NCBI GenBank assembly: GCA_963796705.1
Contig: CAWCMK010000004.1
Coordinates: 962,347 to 1,026,346, forward strand
Length of the DNA: 64,000 nt
Reading direction: 5' to 3'
Source: VRUE01 sp963796705
Lineage (GTDB): Bacteria > Actinomycetota > Thermoleophilia > Solirubrobacterales > 70-9
Below the pieces are notes generated by a model. It ran no database searches and was not told the DNA's origin. It saw nothing but the letters and a program-made list of their open reading frames with translations. How positions within the stretch are numbered: position 1 is the first letter of the stretch; each line of letters begins with the position of its first letter. This document shows, piece after piece, positions 34,115 to 42,746 of this stretch. A program made the translations under genes and the position numbers.

Positions 34115-36922
34115 TCAACCCCTGAGATTTCGAAGAACGGTCTGCAGGATCCCGCCGTTGCGGAAGTAGGTGACCTCGTTCGGCGTATCGAGGCGCACGG
34201 TGGCCTCGAAGCGAACCGGGTCGGCGCCCTCCCGCGTGGCGGAAACCGTGACCGTCGAGGCCGTCCCATCCTCGAGATCGCCGATCTCGAGGACCTCCTC
34301 GCCGGTCAGGCCGAGCGAGGCAACGCTCTCGCCAGCGGCAAACTGCAGCGGCAGGACGCCCATTCCGATCAGGTTCGAGCGATGGATACGCTCGAAGCTC
34401 TCGGCGATCACGGCACGCACACCCAGCAGCTTGGTCCCCTTCGCCGCCCAGTCACGGGAGGACCCTGATCCGTACTCCTTGCCGGCGAGCACGACCAGCG
34501 GCACGCCCTCGTGCTGGTAGGTGATCGCAGCGTCGAAAATCGGCAGCTCCTCACCATCGGGCAAATGTTTGGTGAAACCGCCCCTTCTCTCCACCATGCG
34601 ATTGTCAAGGCGGATATTGGCGAAGGTCCCGCGGACCATCACCTCATGGTTGCCGCGGCGAGAACCGTAGGAGTTGAAATCGACCGGCTCCACATCATGT
34701 TCCATGAGCCACTTGCCCGCCGGGCTGTCCCGTTTGATCGCGCCGGCTGGCGAGATGTGGTCGGTGGTAATCGAATCGCCGAGGAGGGCCAGCACGCGGG
34801 CCGCGGAGATCGGCTCCACGCCCGGCGCCGCGGACGGCATCCCCTCGAAGAACGAGGGCTTCATGACGTAGGTGGAGCTCGGCCATGTGTAACGGTCACC
34901 CTCGGGTACCTCGACCGCGTTCCAGTTTTCGTCACCCTCGAGAACCTGGCCGTAGTTGCGGATGAACATCTCGGAGGCGATCGAGCGCCCGACCAGGTCT
35001 TTGACCTCTGCCGGGTCGGGCCAGATTTCGCTCAGATAGACGGGCTCCCCGTTGGTTCCCTCACCGAGCGGCTCGCTCGTCAGGTCGAGATCCATCCGGC
35101 CGGCGAGCGCGTAGGCAACCACCAGCGGCGGGCTCGCGAGGTAGTTCGCCTTGACCTCCTGGTTGATCCGTCCCTCGAAGTTGCGGTTGCCGGAGAGCAC
35201 CGCGCAGACGGCCAGGTCCCGCTCCTCGATCGCCGCCGAGATCTCCTCGGCAAGCGGCCCGGAATTGCCGATGCAGGTCGTGCACCCGTAGCCGACCAGG
35301 TTGAACTGGAGCCGGTCGAGGTACTCGGTCAATCCGGCCCGTCGCAGGTAGTCGGTGACGACGGTCGATCCCGGCGCCAGGGAGGTCTTCACCCAGGGGC
35401 GGCGCGCGAGGCCGCGTTGCACGGCGTTTCGGGCCAGCACCCCGGCACCGATCATCACCGAGGGATTCGACGTGTTCGTGCAGCTGGTGATCGCCGCGAT
35501 CACGACCCGTCCGTGGTCAAGATCGAACTCGGTGCCGTCCTCGAGGGTGACGCCGATCACATCCTCGCTGCCCCGCTCCGCCAGAGCCACCGGCGAGCCG
35601 CTGAGCGCGGGGCGTGGTTTGCCACGCTCTCCGTCGTGGTCCTCGGCCGGGGGGTCAGAGGCAGGGAAGGACTCTTCGATCGCCTCGTCGACGCCGTCGC
35701 GCATTTCCTCGGCCGCATCTGGGTCGAACTCCCTCATCGCCTCCAGGAAGGCCGGCTTGGCGTCGGAGAGCGGCACCCGATCCTGGGGGCGCTTCGGGCC
35801 GGCGACGCTGGGCACGACCTCGCCGAGGTCGAGCTCCACCATCTCGCTGAACCTCGGCTCTGGCGAGCGCTCGTCGTGGTACATGCCCTGCTCGCGGGAG
35901 TAGGCATCGACCAGCTCCAGCGTCTCGGTCGGGCGGCCGGTCAGCTCGAGGTAGCGCAGCGTCTCTGCGTCCACCGGAAAGATCGCGCAGGTCGAGCCGA
36001 ACTCCGGCGACATGTTGCCGATCGTCGCCCGATCGGCGAGGCCGAGTTTCGCCAGACCAGGTCCGTAGAACTCGACGAACTTGGAGACGACGCCGCGCTC
36101 GCGCAGCATCTCAGTCACCGTCAGCACCAGGTCGGTCGCGGTGGAGCCGGGCGGCAGTTCACCGCCAAGCTTGAAGCCGACCACCTGCGGAAGCAGCATC
36201 GAGACAGGCTGGCCGAGCATCGCGGCCTCGGCCTCGATCCCGCCGACCCCCCAACCGAGGACGCCGAGCCCGTTGACCATTGTCGTGTGCGAGTCGGTGC
36301 CGACCAGCGTGTCGGGGTAGGCCTGCAGGGAGCCGTCGCGCTCGCGGGCGAAGACGACCTGGGAGATGTGCTCGAGGTTGACCTGGTGACAGATGCCGGT
36401 CGCCGGGGGAACGACGCTGAAGTTGTCGAAGGCCTCCCGGCCCCACTTGAGAAACGAGTAGCGCTCGCGGTTGCGCTCGAACTCGCGCTCCGCGTTTGTC
36501 GCAAATGCGCGCGCGTTGCCGAAGGCGTCAACCTGCACCGAGTGGTCGATGACCAGGTCGACGTCGACCAGCGGGTTGATCTTCTCCGGGTCGCCGCCGA
36601 TCTCGGCCATCGCGTCGCGCATCGCCGCCAGGTCGACGACGGCCGGCACGCCGGTGAAGTCCTGCATCAGCACCCGAGCGGGCTGGTAGGGGATCTCGAC
36701 GCTCGGCTCGGCCCCGGAATCCCAGCCTGCGATCGCCTCCACGTCTGCAGCGCTGACCGAGTTTCCGTCCTCAAGCCGCAAGACGTTCTCCAAAAGGACC
36801 TTGATCGAGTAGGGAAGGCTGGAGACGTCAAAGCGATCGGCCAGCGAATCGAGGCGGAAGATCTCATAGCTGCGCCCGCCGGCCTCAAGCCTCGAACGCG
36901 CCCCGAAGGAGTCGCTGCTCAT
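34115..36922 (-). CDS. acnA: Aconitate hydratase A
   Basis: This 935-residue aconitase isomerises citrate to isocitrate with a 4Fe-4S cluster. It has YSIKVLLENVLRLEDGN, VPAVVDLAAMRDA, LVGTDSHTTMVNGLGVLGWG near 205, cluster ligands in AAITSCTNTSNPSVM near 470 and GYGCTTCIGNSGPL near 535, and the swivel-domain GSSRDWAAKG near 830. An acidic insertion near residues 395-440 includes the phrase EESFPASDPPA. The start ATG 36922 lies six bases after TAGGAT (36934-36929), so it is probably leaderless. It has no operon partner. Confidence 0.95.
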   Translation of the reverse strand: MSSDSFGARSRLEAGGRSYEIFRLDSLADRFDVSSLPYSIKVLLENVLRLEDGNSVSAADVEAIAGWDSGAEPSVEIPYQPARVLMQDFTGVPAVVDLAAMRDAMAEIGGDPEKINPLVDVDLVIDHSVQVDAFGNARAFATNAEREFERNRERYSFLKWGREAFDNFSVVPPATGICHQVNLEHISQVVFARERDGSLQAYPDTLVGTDSHTTMVNGLGVLGWGVGGIEAEAAMLGQPVSMLLPQVVGFKLGGELPPGSTATDLVLTVTEMLRERGVVSKFVEFYGPGLAKLGLADRATIGNMSPEFGSTCAIFPVDAETLRYLELTGRPTETLELVDAYSREQGMYHDERSPEPRFSEMVELDLGEVVPSVAGPKRPQDRVPLSDAKPAFLEAMREFDPDAAEEMRDGVDEAIEESFPASDPPAEDHDGERGKPRPALSGSPVALAERGSEDVIGVTLEDGTEFDLDHGRVVIAAITSCTNTSNPSVMIGAGVLARNAVQRGLARRPWVKTSLAPGSTVVTDYLRRAGLTEYLDRLQFNLVGYGCTTCIGNSGPLAEEISAAIEERDLAVCAVLSGNRNFEGRINQEVKANYLASPPLVVAYALAGRMDLDLTSEPLGEGTNGEPVYLSEIWPDPAEVKDLVGRSIASEMFIRNYGQVLEGDENWNAVEVPEGDRYTWPSSTYVMKPSFFEGMPSAAPGVEPISAARVLALLGDSITTDHISPAGAIKRDSPAGKWLMEHDVEPVDFNSYGSRRGNHEVMVRGTFANIRLDNRMVERRGGFTKHLPDGEELPIFDAAITYQHEGVPLVVLAGKEYGSGSSRDWAAKGTKLLGVRAVIAESFERIHRSNLIGMGVLPLQFAAGESVASLGLTGEEVLEIGDLEDGTASTVTVSATREGADPVRFEATVRLDTPNEVTYFRNGGILQTVLRNLRG

Positions 36923-36974
36923 TCCCCCATCCTAGGAGGCCGGCCTGCGCGGCGACGCCCGCCCGCCGCCTCGC

Positions 36975-37787
36975 TCAGCGCTTTTGCGGCGCGTTCTCGG
37001 CGTGTCCTTCGGCGATCGCCTCGGCGGCCCTCTGGCCCGCCGCGCCCGCCTGGGCGCGGACCGAGATCGTCGGGCTGGCCATCGCCACATGGGCCGCGAT
37101 CCGCGCCGGCAGCGGGGCAACCACAACCTCGAGCTTGTCTCGTTCGATCGCCTTGACCACGGCGCGACCCACCTGCTCGGGTGTGCCCGTACCGAGGCCC
37201 GGCGGCGGCTTCGCGCCGGCGTCGGCGAACATCCCGGCCTCGCGGATGAAACCCGGCGAGACGAGGGAGACGCCGACCCCCCGCTGGAGGAGGTCGGTGC
37301 GCAGCCCGAGGGCGAATCCACGCAGCCCGAACTTGGTCGCGCTGTAGATCGAGCTGCGCGGGCTGGCAGCCTTACCCGAAAGGGAGGAGACGAAGACCAG
37401 CTGCCCGCCGCCGCGCTTGACCATTCCCGGGTAGAGGGCACGGCTGAGCAGAATTGGCGCCTCGAGGTTGACCCGCAGCGCGCGGCTCACCTCGGGGGGG
37501 CTGAACTCCTCAAGCTTGCCGGCGGCCGGCAGACCGGCGTTGGCGATGAGCACGTCGACCTCCCCCGCCTCGCGGGCAAGCTCCTCCGCGGCGCCGGGCT
37601 CGGCCAGGTCGGCCGCCAGGGCGAGGTGGCCCTCTCCGGGAAGCTCGGCGGCCAGCTCGAGGAGGGCCTCGCGGTTTCGGGCGCTCAGCAAGAGCTGCGC
37701 GCCCCGCGCCGCCAGGGCCCTCGCGATCGCCCGGCCGAGGCCTCCGGTGGCCCCGGTCAGCAGGGCTTTTCGACCGGCAAGTTCCAT
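36975..37787 (-). CDS. Short-chain dehydrogenase/reductase
   Basis: The 270-residue classical SDR has cofactor loop LLTGATGGLGRAIARAL, IANAG near residue 88, and active-site Ser (VFVSSLSGKAA) and YSATKFGLRG near 150. The Arg after the second strand (SARNRE) suggests NADPH. The C-terminal 50 residues extend beyond the core and may form a helix. The substrate is unknown. ATG 37787 is chosen; TAGCTT lies ten bases upstream on its strand. It is upstream of acnA on the same strand but probably separate. Confidence 0.85.
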   Translation of the reverse strand: MELAGRKALLTGATGGLGRAIARALAARGAQLLLSARNREALLELAAELPGEGHLALAADLAEPGAAEELAREAGEVDVLIANAGLPAAGKLEEFSPPEVSRALRVNLEAPILLSRALYPGMVKRGGGQLVFVSSLSGKAASPRSSIYSATKFGLRGFALGLRTDLLQRGVGVSLVSPGFIREAGMFADAGAKPPPGLGTGTPEQVGRAVVKAIERDKLEVVVAPLPARIAAHVAMASPTISVRAQAGAAGQRAAEAIAEGHAENAPQKR

Positions 37788-37916
37788 CCCAGCCCGCAAG
37801 CTAGCAACCGTCGTGCCGACAGGAATCGTGCCCCCGAGAAAGACAGGAAAAGGCGTGCGAATTCCGAATGGCCAGAGAATGTTTGTTTTCTATGAGCAAG
37901 CGACCTTGCGATCGTC

Positions 37917-37922
37917 TACACT
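37917..37922 (+). promoter_or_regulatory. Possible -10 element for the riboswitch transcript
   Basis: TACACT lies about 20 bp before the first conserved bases of the riboswitch. No good -35 is seen 17-18 bp upstream. Between this and the divergent SDR start (37788-37916) I see only an A/T-richer patch near 37875-37895. Confidence 0.4.
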
Positions 37923-37937
37923 GCGGCCGTTCCAGAT

Positions 37938-38080
37938 AACCGAAACGCCTAATCCCGTGGGCCAGGCAAGGGTCCCAGGGGAGCGGGGGAACCACGTTTT
38001 CGGGGCTAACCCGCCCATCCGAGGCGGGGGCGCAGGCTCCTATCGCGCCAGCCCGACAGCTAACCCCGTAGGCCGACGAA
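37938..38080 (+). promoter_or_regulatory. c-di-AMP riboswitch (ydaO/yuaA class)
   Basis: The leader contains the hallmark segments of this riboswitch in order: ACGCCTAATCCC near 37945, CGGGGGAACCA near 38000, and GCCCGACAGCTAACCCCG ending TAGGC at 38073, which pairs back to GCCT at 37947-37950. It ends a few bases before AAGGAG and the TTG start of an NlpC/P60-like hydrolase gene. In actinobacteria this riboswitch commonly controls cell-wall hydrolases, usually switching expression off when c-di-AMP is high. The switching mechanism (terminator or ribosome-site masking) is not clear here, as no T-tract follows. Confidence 0.9.
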
Positions 38081-38090
38081 GGAGATCGGT

Positions 38091-38663
38091 TTGCTTTCGA
38101 ACACGAAAAAGTTCAAGGCGGGGTTAGCGGCACTGGCGGCGGTCGCGGGCCTCGCGTTCAGCATGCCCGCAGCTGCGTCCGCCAACGCTTCGGCGAGCTG
38201 CAACGCCAGCGGCGGCGTCACGCCCGAAGAAGTGAACGTCTGCGCCCCGACGCCGAAGGCGCGATTGCTCCACGACGGGATGTTGATCGCGCCCGAAGCC
38301 GCACCGCCGAGGGTCAAGGAGGTGATCGCGGCGGCGAACCGGATCCGCACCAAGCCCTACATCTGGGGCGGGGGCCACGGTCGCTGGTGGGATCGGGGCT
38401 ATGACTGCTCGGGTTCGGTGAGCTACGCGCTGCACGGCGGCGACTTCCTCTCCAGCCCGCTCCCCTCGGGCCCGCTGGAGCACTGGGGCGCCCCCGGTCT
38501 GGGACGGTGGATCACCGTCTGGACCAACGCCGGCCACGCCTACGCCGAAATCGCCGGCTTCCGCTGGGATACGGCCGGCGACGCAAGTGGCACCGGCCCG
38601 CGCTGGCACGCGGAACTGCTCAACAACGTCGGCTTCATCGCCCGCCACCCGCCCGGCTACTAG
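38091..38663 (+). CDS. Secreted NlpC/P60-like peptidoglycan hydrolase
   Basis: The 190-residue precursor has a signal peptide (FKAGLAALAAVAGLAFSMPA, cleavage near ASA at about residue 30). Its C-terminal domain has the papain-like nucleophile in YDCSGSVSYALHGG near 105 and a His in NAGHAYAEIAG near 145. It probably cuts peptide links in peptidoglycan. The start is TTG 38091, six bases after AAGGAG (38079-38084), directly behind the c-di-AMP riboswitch. This supports a role in growth-linked wall remodelling. Confidence 0.85.
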   Translation: MLSNTKKFKAGLAALAAVAGLAFSMPAAASANASASCNASGGVTPEEVNVCAPTPKARLLHDGMLIAPEAAPPRVKEVIAAANRIRTKPYIWGGGHGRWWDRGYDCSGSVSYALHGGDFLSSPLPSGPLEHWGAPGLGRWITVWTNAGHAYAEIAGFRWDTAGDASGTGPRWHAELLNNVGFIARHPPGY

Positions 38664-38790
38664 CAGCTCGCCGCCCGCGGTCCCATCCGGGTACTCCGCC
38701 CCGGCCAACCGGTCGGGGGGAGTTTGTCCTTGCTTTCCTGAACCTCTCGGATAACTTTTCCATGTAGCTGCTCCACCGCCAGACATCCGC

Positions 38791-39795
38791 TTGGCCAACC
38801 TCACCAAGCATTACGGGGAGGTGGTCGCGGTTGCCGGAATAGACCTCGAGATTGAGGCCGGCGAGTTCTTCACGATGCTCGGCCCCTCGGGGTCGGGTAA
38901 GACGACGACCCTGCGGATGATCGCGGGGTTCGAGGACCCCACCGGCGGAACCATCGAACTCGCCGGGCGAAACGTCAGCGGCGTCCCCCCCTATGACCGT
39001 GCCGTCAACACGGTCTTTCAGGATTACGCGCTGTTCCCCCACATGTCGGTCGGGCAGAACGTCGAATACGGGCTGCGCGTCGCCGGCATCGCCAGGAGCG
39101 AGCGGGGCAAGCGCCGCGATCAGGCGCTCGAGATGGTCCGCCTGCCGGGCTACGGCGATCGCCGGCCGGCTGAGCTCTCCGGTGGGCAGCGCCAGCGGGT
39201 CGCGCTGGCACGGGCGATCGTCAACCGCCCCAGGGTGCTGCTGCTCGACGAGCCGCTCGGTGCCCTCGACCTGAAGCTGCGCGAGCAGATGCAGGTCGAG
39301 CTGAAGACGATCCAGTCCGAGGTGGGGATCACCTTTGTCTACGTGACCCACGATCAGGATGAGGCGCTGACGATGAGCGACCGGATCGCCGTCTTTAACG
39401 AGGGGCTGATCGAGCAGATCAGCACGCCGATCGACCTCTACGAGAGGCCCACGACCGAGTTCGTCGCGGGATTCGTCGGCGTCTCCAACCTGCTCGAGCG
39501 CGACGGCTCACGCTTCACGATTCGGCCCGAGAAGATCCAGCTGCTCGCGGCCGGGACGAGCGAAAACGGGCTGCACACCGAGCGAGGCAGGGTCATCGAC
39601 ATCGCCTACGCGGGGATGGTGACCCGCTACACCGTCGACCTCGATCGCGGGGGAGAGCTGCAGTTGATTCGTCAGAACACGGAGAGCACGGCCGAGGCCG
39701 GCTCCGAGCGGGGGAGGGAGGTTGTTGTGGGCTGGCGCCCGGAGCACACGGTCGCCGTCCGAGATAAGTCGACCAACGAGGAGGGATCACCGTGA
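38791..39795 (+). CDS. potA: Polyamine-type ABC transporter ATPase (PotA-like)
   Basis: The ATPase of a spermidine/putrescine-type importer has Walker A GPSGSGKTTTLRM near residue 31, Q loop VFQDYALFPH, signature LSGGQRQRVALARA near 130, Walker B VLLLDEPLGALD and switch THDQDEA, with a TOBE-like C-domain. TTG 38791 is the only usual start, but it cuts off the family's first strand. The frame continues upstream as PPPDIR back to GTA at 38764. That codon lies exactly six bases after TAACTT (38752-38757), the local leaderless spacing, so translation may begin there on a rare codon. The stop overlaps the next gene as GTGA. Confidence 0.85.
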   Translation: MANLTKHYGEVVAVAGIDLEIEAGEFFTMLGPSGSGKTTTLRMIAGFEDPTGGTIELAGRNVSGVPPYDRAVNTVFQDYALFPHMSVGQNVEYGLRVAGIARSERGKRRDQALEMVRLPGYGDRRPAELSGGQRQRVALARAIVNRPRVLLLDEPLGALDLKLREQMQVELKTIQSEVGITFVYVTHDQDEALTMSDRIAVFNEGLIEQISTPIDLYERPTTEFVAGFVGVSNLLERDGSRFTIRPEKIQLLAAGTSENGLHTERGRVIDIAYAGMVTRYTVDLDRGGELQLIRQNTESTAEAGSERGREVVVGWRPEHTVAVRDKSTNEEGSP

Positions 39796-40982
39796 GTAAG
39801 CACTCACACCCGGCACGGACGGCCTGGCTCATCATCGCAGGCCTGATGGCCTTGCTGGTGCTGATGGCTGGCTGCGGCAGCTCCAGTAGCAGCGGGACCA
39901 GCACCGGAGAAGAACTGAAGACGCTCGGCAAGGGAGAGGGGCAGCTCAACCTGATCTCCTGGCCGGGCTATGTGGAACCGGAATGGGTGAAGCCGTTCGA
40001 AGCGAAGACCGGCTGCAAGGTCAACGACAAGAACGCCGGAACCTCAGACGAAATGGTGGCGCTGATGCGGACCGGCCAGTACGACGGGGTCTCGGCATCG
40101 GGCAACGCAACGGCCCGCTTGGTCGACGGGGGCAACGTGGCCCCGGTCAACGTCAGCCTCGTACCCAACTACAAGACGGTCTTCCCCGACCTCAAAAACC
40201 AGCCCTACAACACGTTCAACGGTGTCCACTACGGGATCCCGCACGGCCGCGGTGCCAACCTGCTGATGTGGAACAAGGAAAAGGTCAAGCCCGCTCCTGA
40301 CTCATGGAGCGTGACGATGGACCCGAAGGAAGCATCGAAGTACAAGGGCAAGATCAGCCAGTACGACGACCCGATGTCGATCGCCGAAGCGGCCGTCTAC
40401 CTGAAGTCCCACAAGCCCTCACTGGGGATTGAAAACCCCTACGAGCTGAACGAAGAACAGTTCAGTGCGGCCGTCAGCCTGCTCAAGGAACAGCGGCCCA
40501 ACGTCGGCGAATACTGGTCTGACGCGGCGAAGCAGATCGCCGCCTTCGCCAACGGCGACGACCTCGTGGGGACCACCTGGCAGTACCAGTACTTCGCTTT
40601 GCAGGGCGAAGGCGAACCGGTGGCCGCCAGTCCCGCCAGCCAGGGCTTCCTGCCCAAGGAGGGGGCGACCGGCTGGTCTGACACCTGGATGATCAGCTCC
40701 GAAGCGAAGCATCCAAACTGCATGTACATGTGGATGAACTGGATCATCGAACCGAAAATCAACGCCGAGGTCGCCGAATATTTCGGCGAGGCGCCGGCTC
40801 AGAGCCTTGCCTGCGAATTCACCAAGGACAAGAATTTCTGCACCAAATACCACGCCGGCAATCCGGCCTTCTGGAAGCGCGTCTACTACTGGGAGACGCC
40901 GGTATCTGAATGCGGAAACGGCGAAAACGATTGCAAGGACTACAACGATTGGGTGCGCGCCTGGACCGAAATCAAAGGCTAG
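39792..40982 (+). CDS. potD: Polyamine-type substrate-binding lipoprotein (PotD-like)
   Basis: The 396-residue precursor has a signal peptide with lipobox LMAGC (Cys near residue 28), then a Ser/Thr linker. The binding-protein fold begins LNLISWPGYVEPEWVKPFEAKTG in short, typical PotD wording. The ligand may be a polyamine or a related organic cation. Four Cys near the C-terminus (SLACEF, NFCTKY, SECGNGENDCKD) may form disulfides. Glu codons are mostly GAA, unlike potA (mostly GAG). It is coupled to potA by a GTGA overlap, and the permease genes follow. Confidence 0.9.
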   Translation: MSKHSHPARTAWLIIAGLMALLVLMAGCGSSSSSGTSTGEELKTLGKGEGQLNLISWPGYVEPEWVKPFEAKTGCKVNDKNAGTSDEMVALMRTGQYDGVSASGNATARLVDGGNVAPVNVSLVPNYKTVFPDLKNQPYNTFNGVHYGIPHGRGANLLMWNKEKVKPAPDSWSVTMDPKEASKYKGKISQYDDPMSIAEAAVYLKSHKPSLGIENPYELNEEQFSAAVSLLKEQRPNVGEYWSDAAKQIAAFANGDDLVGTTWQYQYFALQGEGEPVAASPASQGFLPKEGATGWSDTWMISSEAKHPNCMYMWMNWIIEPKINAEVAEYFGEAPAQSLACEFTKDKNFCTKYHAGNPAFWKRVYYWETPVSECGNGENDCKDYNDWVRAWTEIKG

Positions 40983-40994
40983 GCCCGAGCCGGC

Positions 40995-41882
40995 ATGGCC
41001 TCTGAAGCGCTCATCGGAAGGAGGTCGGCGGGCCGTAGGCTCGCCGACCTCTTCCATGGCCGTCGCCGCCTGCAGATCGGGGCCCTGATGCTGCCGCCGG
41101 GGGCCTGGTTGATCGTCCTGTATCTGGGCTCCCTGGTGCTTCTCCTGGTAACCGCCTTCTGGACGATCGACCCGATCAGCGGCCTCGTCGTCAAGGGCTT
41201 CAGCCTGGAAAACTTCGAACGGCTGGTCAACGAACCGGTCAACCGGACGATCATCTGGCGCACGATTCGGATCGCCGCCCTGGTCACCTTGACCGACGCC
41301 GTGATCGCCTTCCCGATCGCCTTCTACATGGCGAAGGTCGCCAGCCGGCGGGGAAAGGCGATCCTGTTGGTCGCGGTCCTGATGCCGCTCTGGTCGAGCT
41401 ACCTGGTCAAGGTCCTCTCCTGGCACACGATGCTCTCCGAAGGTGGCGTGATCAACTGGATGCTGAGCCCGCTCGGCCTGCATGGACCCGGTTTCGGCCT
41501 GAGCGCGATCTGGCTGGTGCTCAGCTATCTCTGGCTCCCCTACATGATCCTCCCGATCTACGCCGGCCTGGAGCGGATCCCTGATTCGCTGATCAGCGCC
41601 TCCGAGGACCTCGGCGCGGCGCCGTTCACGACCTTTCGGCGGGTGATCCTGCCGCTCGCCTTCCCGGCCGTCGTGGCCGGCTCGATCTTCACCTTCTCAC
41701 TCTCGCTCGGCGACTTCATCACGCCGACGCTGGTCTCCAACAGCCAGCTGATCGGGAACACGATCTTTGCCGAAATCACGGTCGATCAGCCCTTCGCGGC
41801 GACGCTGGCTCTGGTCCCGATCGTCGTCATGATCGCCTACCTCGGCGTGGCCCGAAAGCTCGGCGCCTTCGAGCACGTCTGA
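40995..41882 (+). CDS. potB: Polyamine-type ABC permease 1 (PotB-like)
   Basis: The 295-residue permease has six helices. The first, near residues 35-58, is LPPGAWLIVLYLGSLVLLLV. The ATPase-contacting EAA loop is SASEDLGAAPFTTFRRVILP near 200. The N-terminal 30 residues are Arg-rich and cytosolic. It lies 12 bp after potD and overlaps the next permease as TGATG. Confidence 0.92.
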   Translation: MASEALIGRRSAGRRLADLFHGRRRLQIGALMLPPGAWLIVLYLGSLVLLLVTAFWTIDPISGLVVKGFSLENFERLVNEPVNRTIIWRTIRIAALVTLTDAVIAFPIAFYMAKVASRRGKAILLVAVLMPLWSSYLVKVLSWHTMLSEGGVINWMLSPLGLHGPGFGLSAIWLVLSYLWLPYMILPIYAGLERIPDSLISASEDLGAAPFTTFRRVILPLAFPAVVAGSIFTFSLSLGDFITPTLVSNSQLIGNTIFAEITVDQPFAATLALVPIVVMIAYLGVARKLGAFEHV

Positions 41883-42736
41883 TGAGGCTCTCGCGCCGCG
41901 CCCAGGCCCTGCTGCGCCTCGCCGTCGGGCTCGGCCTGGCGTTCATCTACTTCCCCCTGGTCGTGATCGGGATCTACGCCTTCAACTCGAGCACGATCCT
42001 CAAATGGCCGCCCCCGAGCCTGACCTTCGAATGGTTCGAAAAGGCCTTCGAAAGCGAAACCGCCCGCGAAGCGCTGCTCACCTCGGTCGAGGTGGGGCTG
42101 GTTGCGACCACGATCGCGATGATCCTCGGCACGATGGCGGCGCTCACCGTGAGCCGCTTCCGCTTCTTCGGTCGTGAGAGCGTCTCGCTGCTTGTACTGC
42201 TGCCGATTGCCCTGCCGGGAATCGTCACCGGTGTCGCCCTGAGCAACAGCTTCACCCAGGTCCTCGGCTTCAGACTGTCGCTGCTGACGGTCGTGATCGG
42301 CCACGCGACCTTCTGCATCGTCGTCGTCTACAACAACGTCATCGCCCGCCTGCGGCGCACCTCGGCCTCCTTCGAGGAGGCCTCGGCCGACCTCGGCGCC
42401 CACACCTGGCAGACGTTCCGCTTCGTCACCTTCCCGAGCATGCGCTCGGCGCTCGGAGCCGGGGCGTTGCTCGCCTTCGCGCTCTCCTTCGATGAGATCA
42501 TCGTCACCACGTTCACGATCGGGCCCTCCGAAGAAACGCTGCCGATCTGGATCTTCCGCAATCTGTTCCGCCCACACGAGCTGCCGATCGTCGACGCCGT
42601 CGCGGTGATCGTGATCCTGATCTCGATCGTCCCGGTGTATCTGGCCCACCGGCTGACCAGTGAGGAAGGCGGGGTGACGGGGTCCCGCGGCGCCGGCCCG
42701 GCGGAGGTCGAGGCCGAGGCAACCGCCGCTCCTTAG
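41882..42736 (+). CDS. potC: Polyamine-type ABC permease 2 (PotC-like)
   Basis: The 284-residue permease has six helices. The opening LGLAFIYFPLVVIGIYAFNSS and the EAA loop EEASADLGAHTWQTFRFVTFP near 160 are typical of PotC. It ends with a short acidic/Ala tail. It closes the potADBC operon and would form the permease dimer with PotB. Confidence 0.92.
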   Translation: MRLSRRAQALLRLAVGLGLAFIYFPLVVIGIYAFNSSTILKWPPPSLTFEWFEKAFESETAREALLTSVEVGLVATTIAMILGTMAALTVSRFRFFGRESVSLLVLLPIALPGIVTGVALSNSFTQVLGFRLSLLTVVIGHATFCIVVVYNNVIARLRRTSASFEEASADLGAHTWQTFRFVTFPSMRSALGAGALLAFALSFDEIIVTTFTIGPSEETLPIWIFRNLFRPHELPIVDAVAVIVILISIVPVYLAHRLTSEEGGVTGSRGAGPAEVEAEATAAP

Positions 42737-42746
42737 CTAAACCTCG

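Noticed and set aside
34511..37156. 881-codon plus-strand frame opposite aconitase
   Set aside because: The aconitase motifs on the minus strand are unambiguous; the plus frame is a GC-driven shadow.
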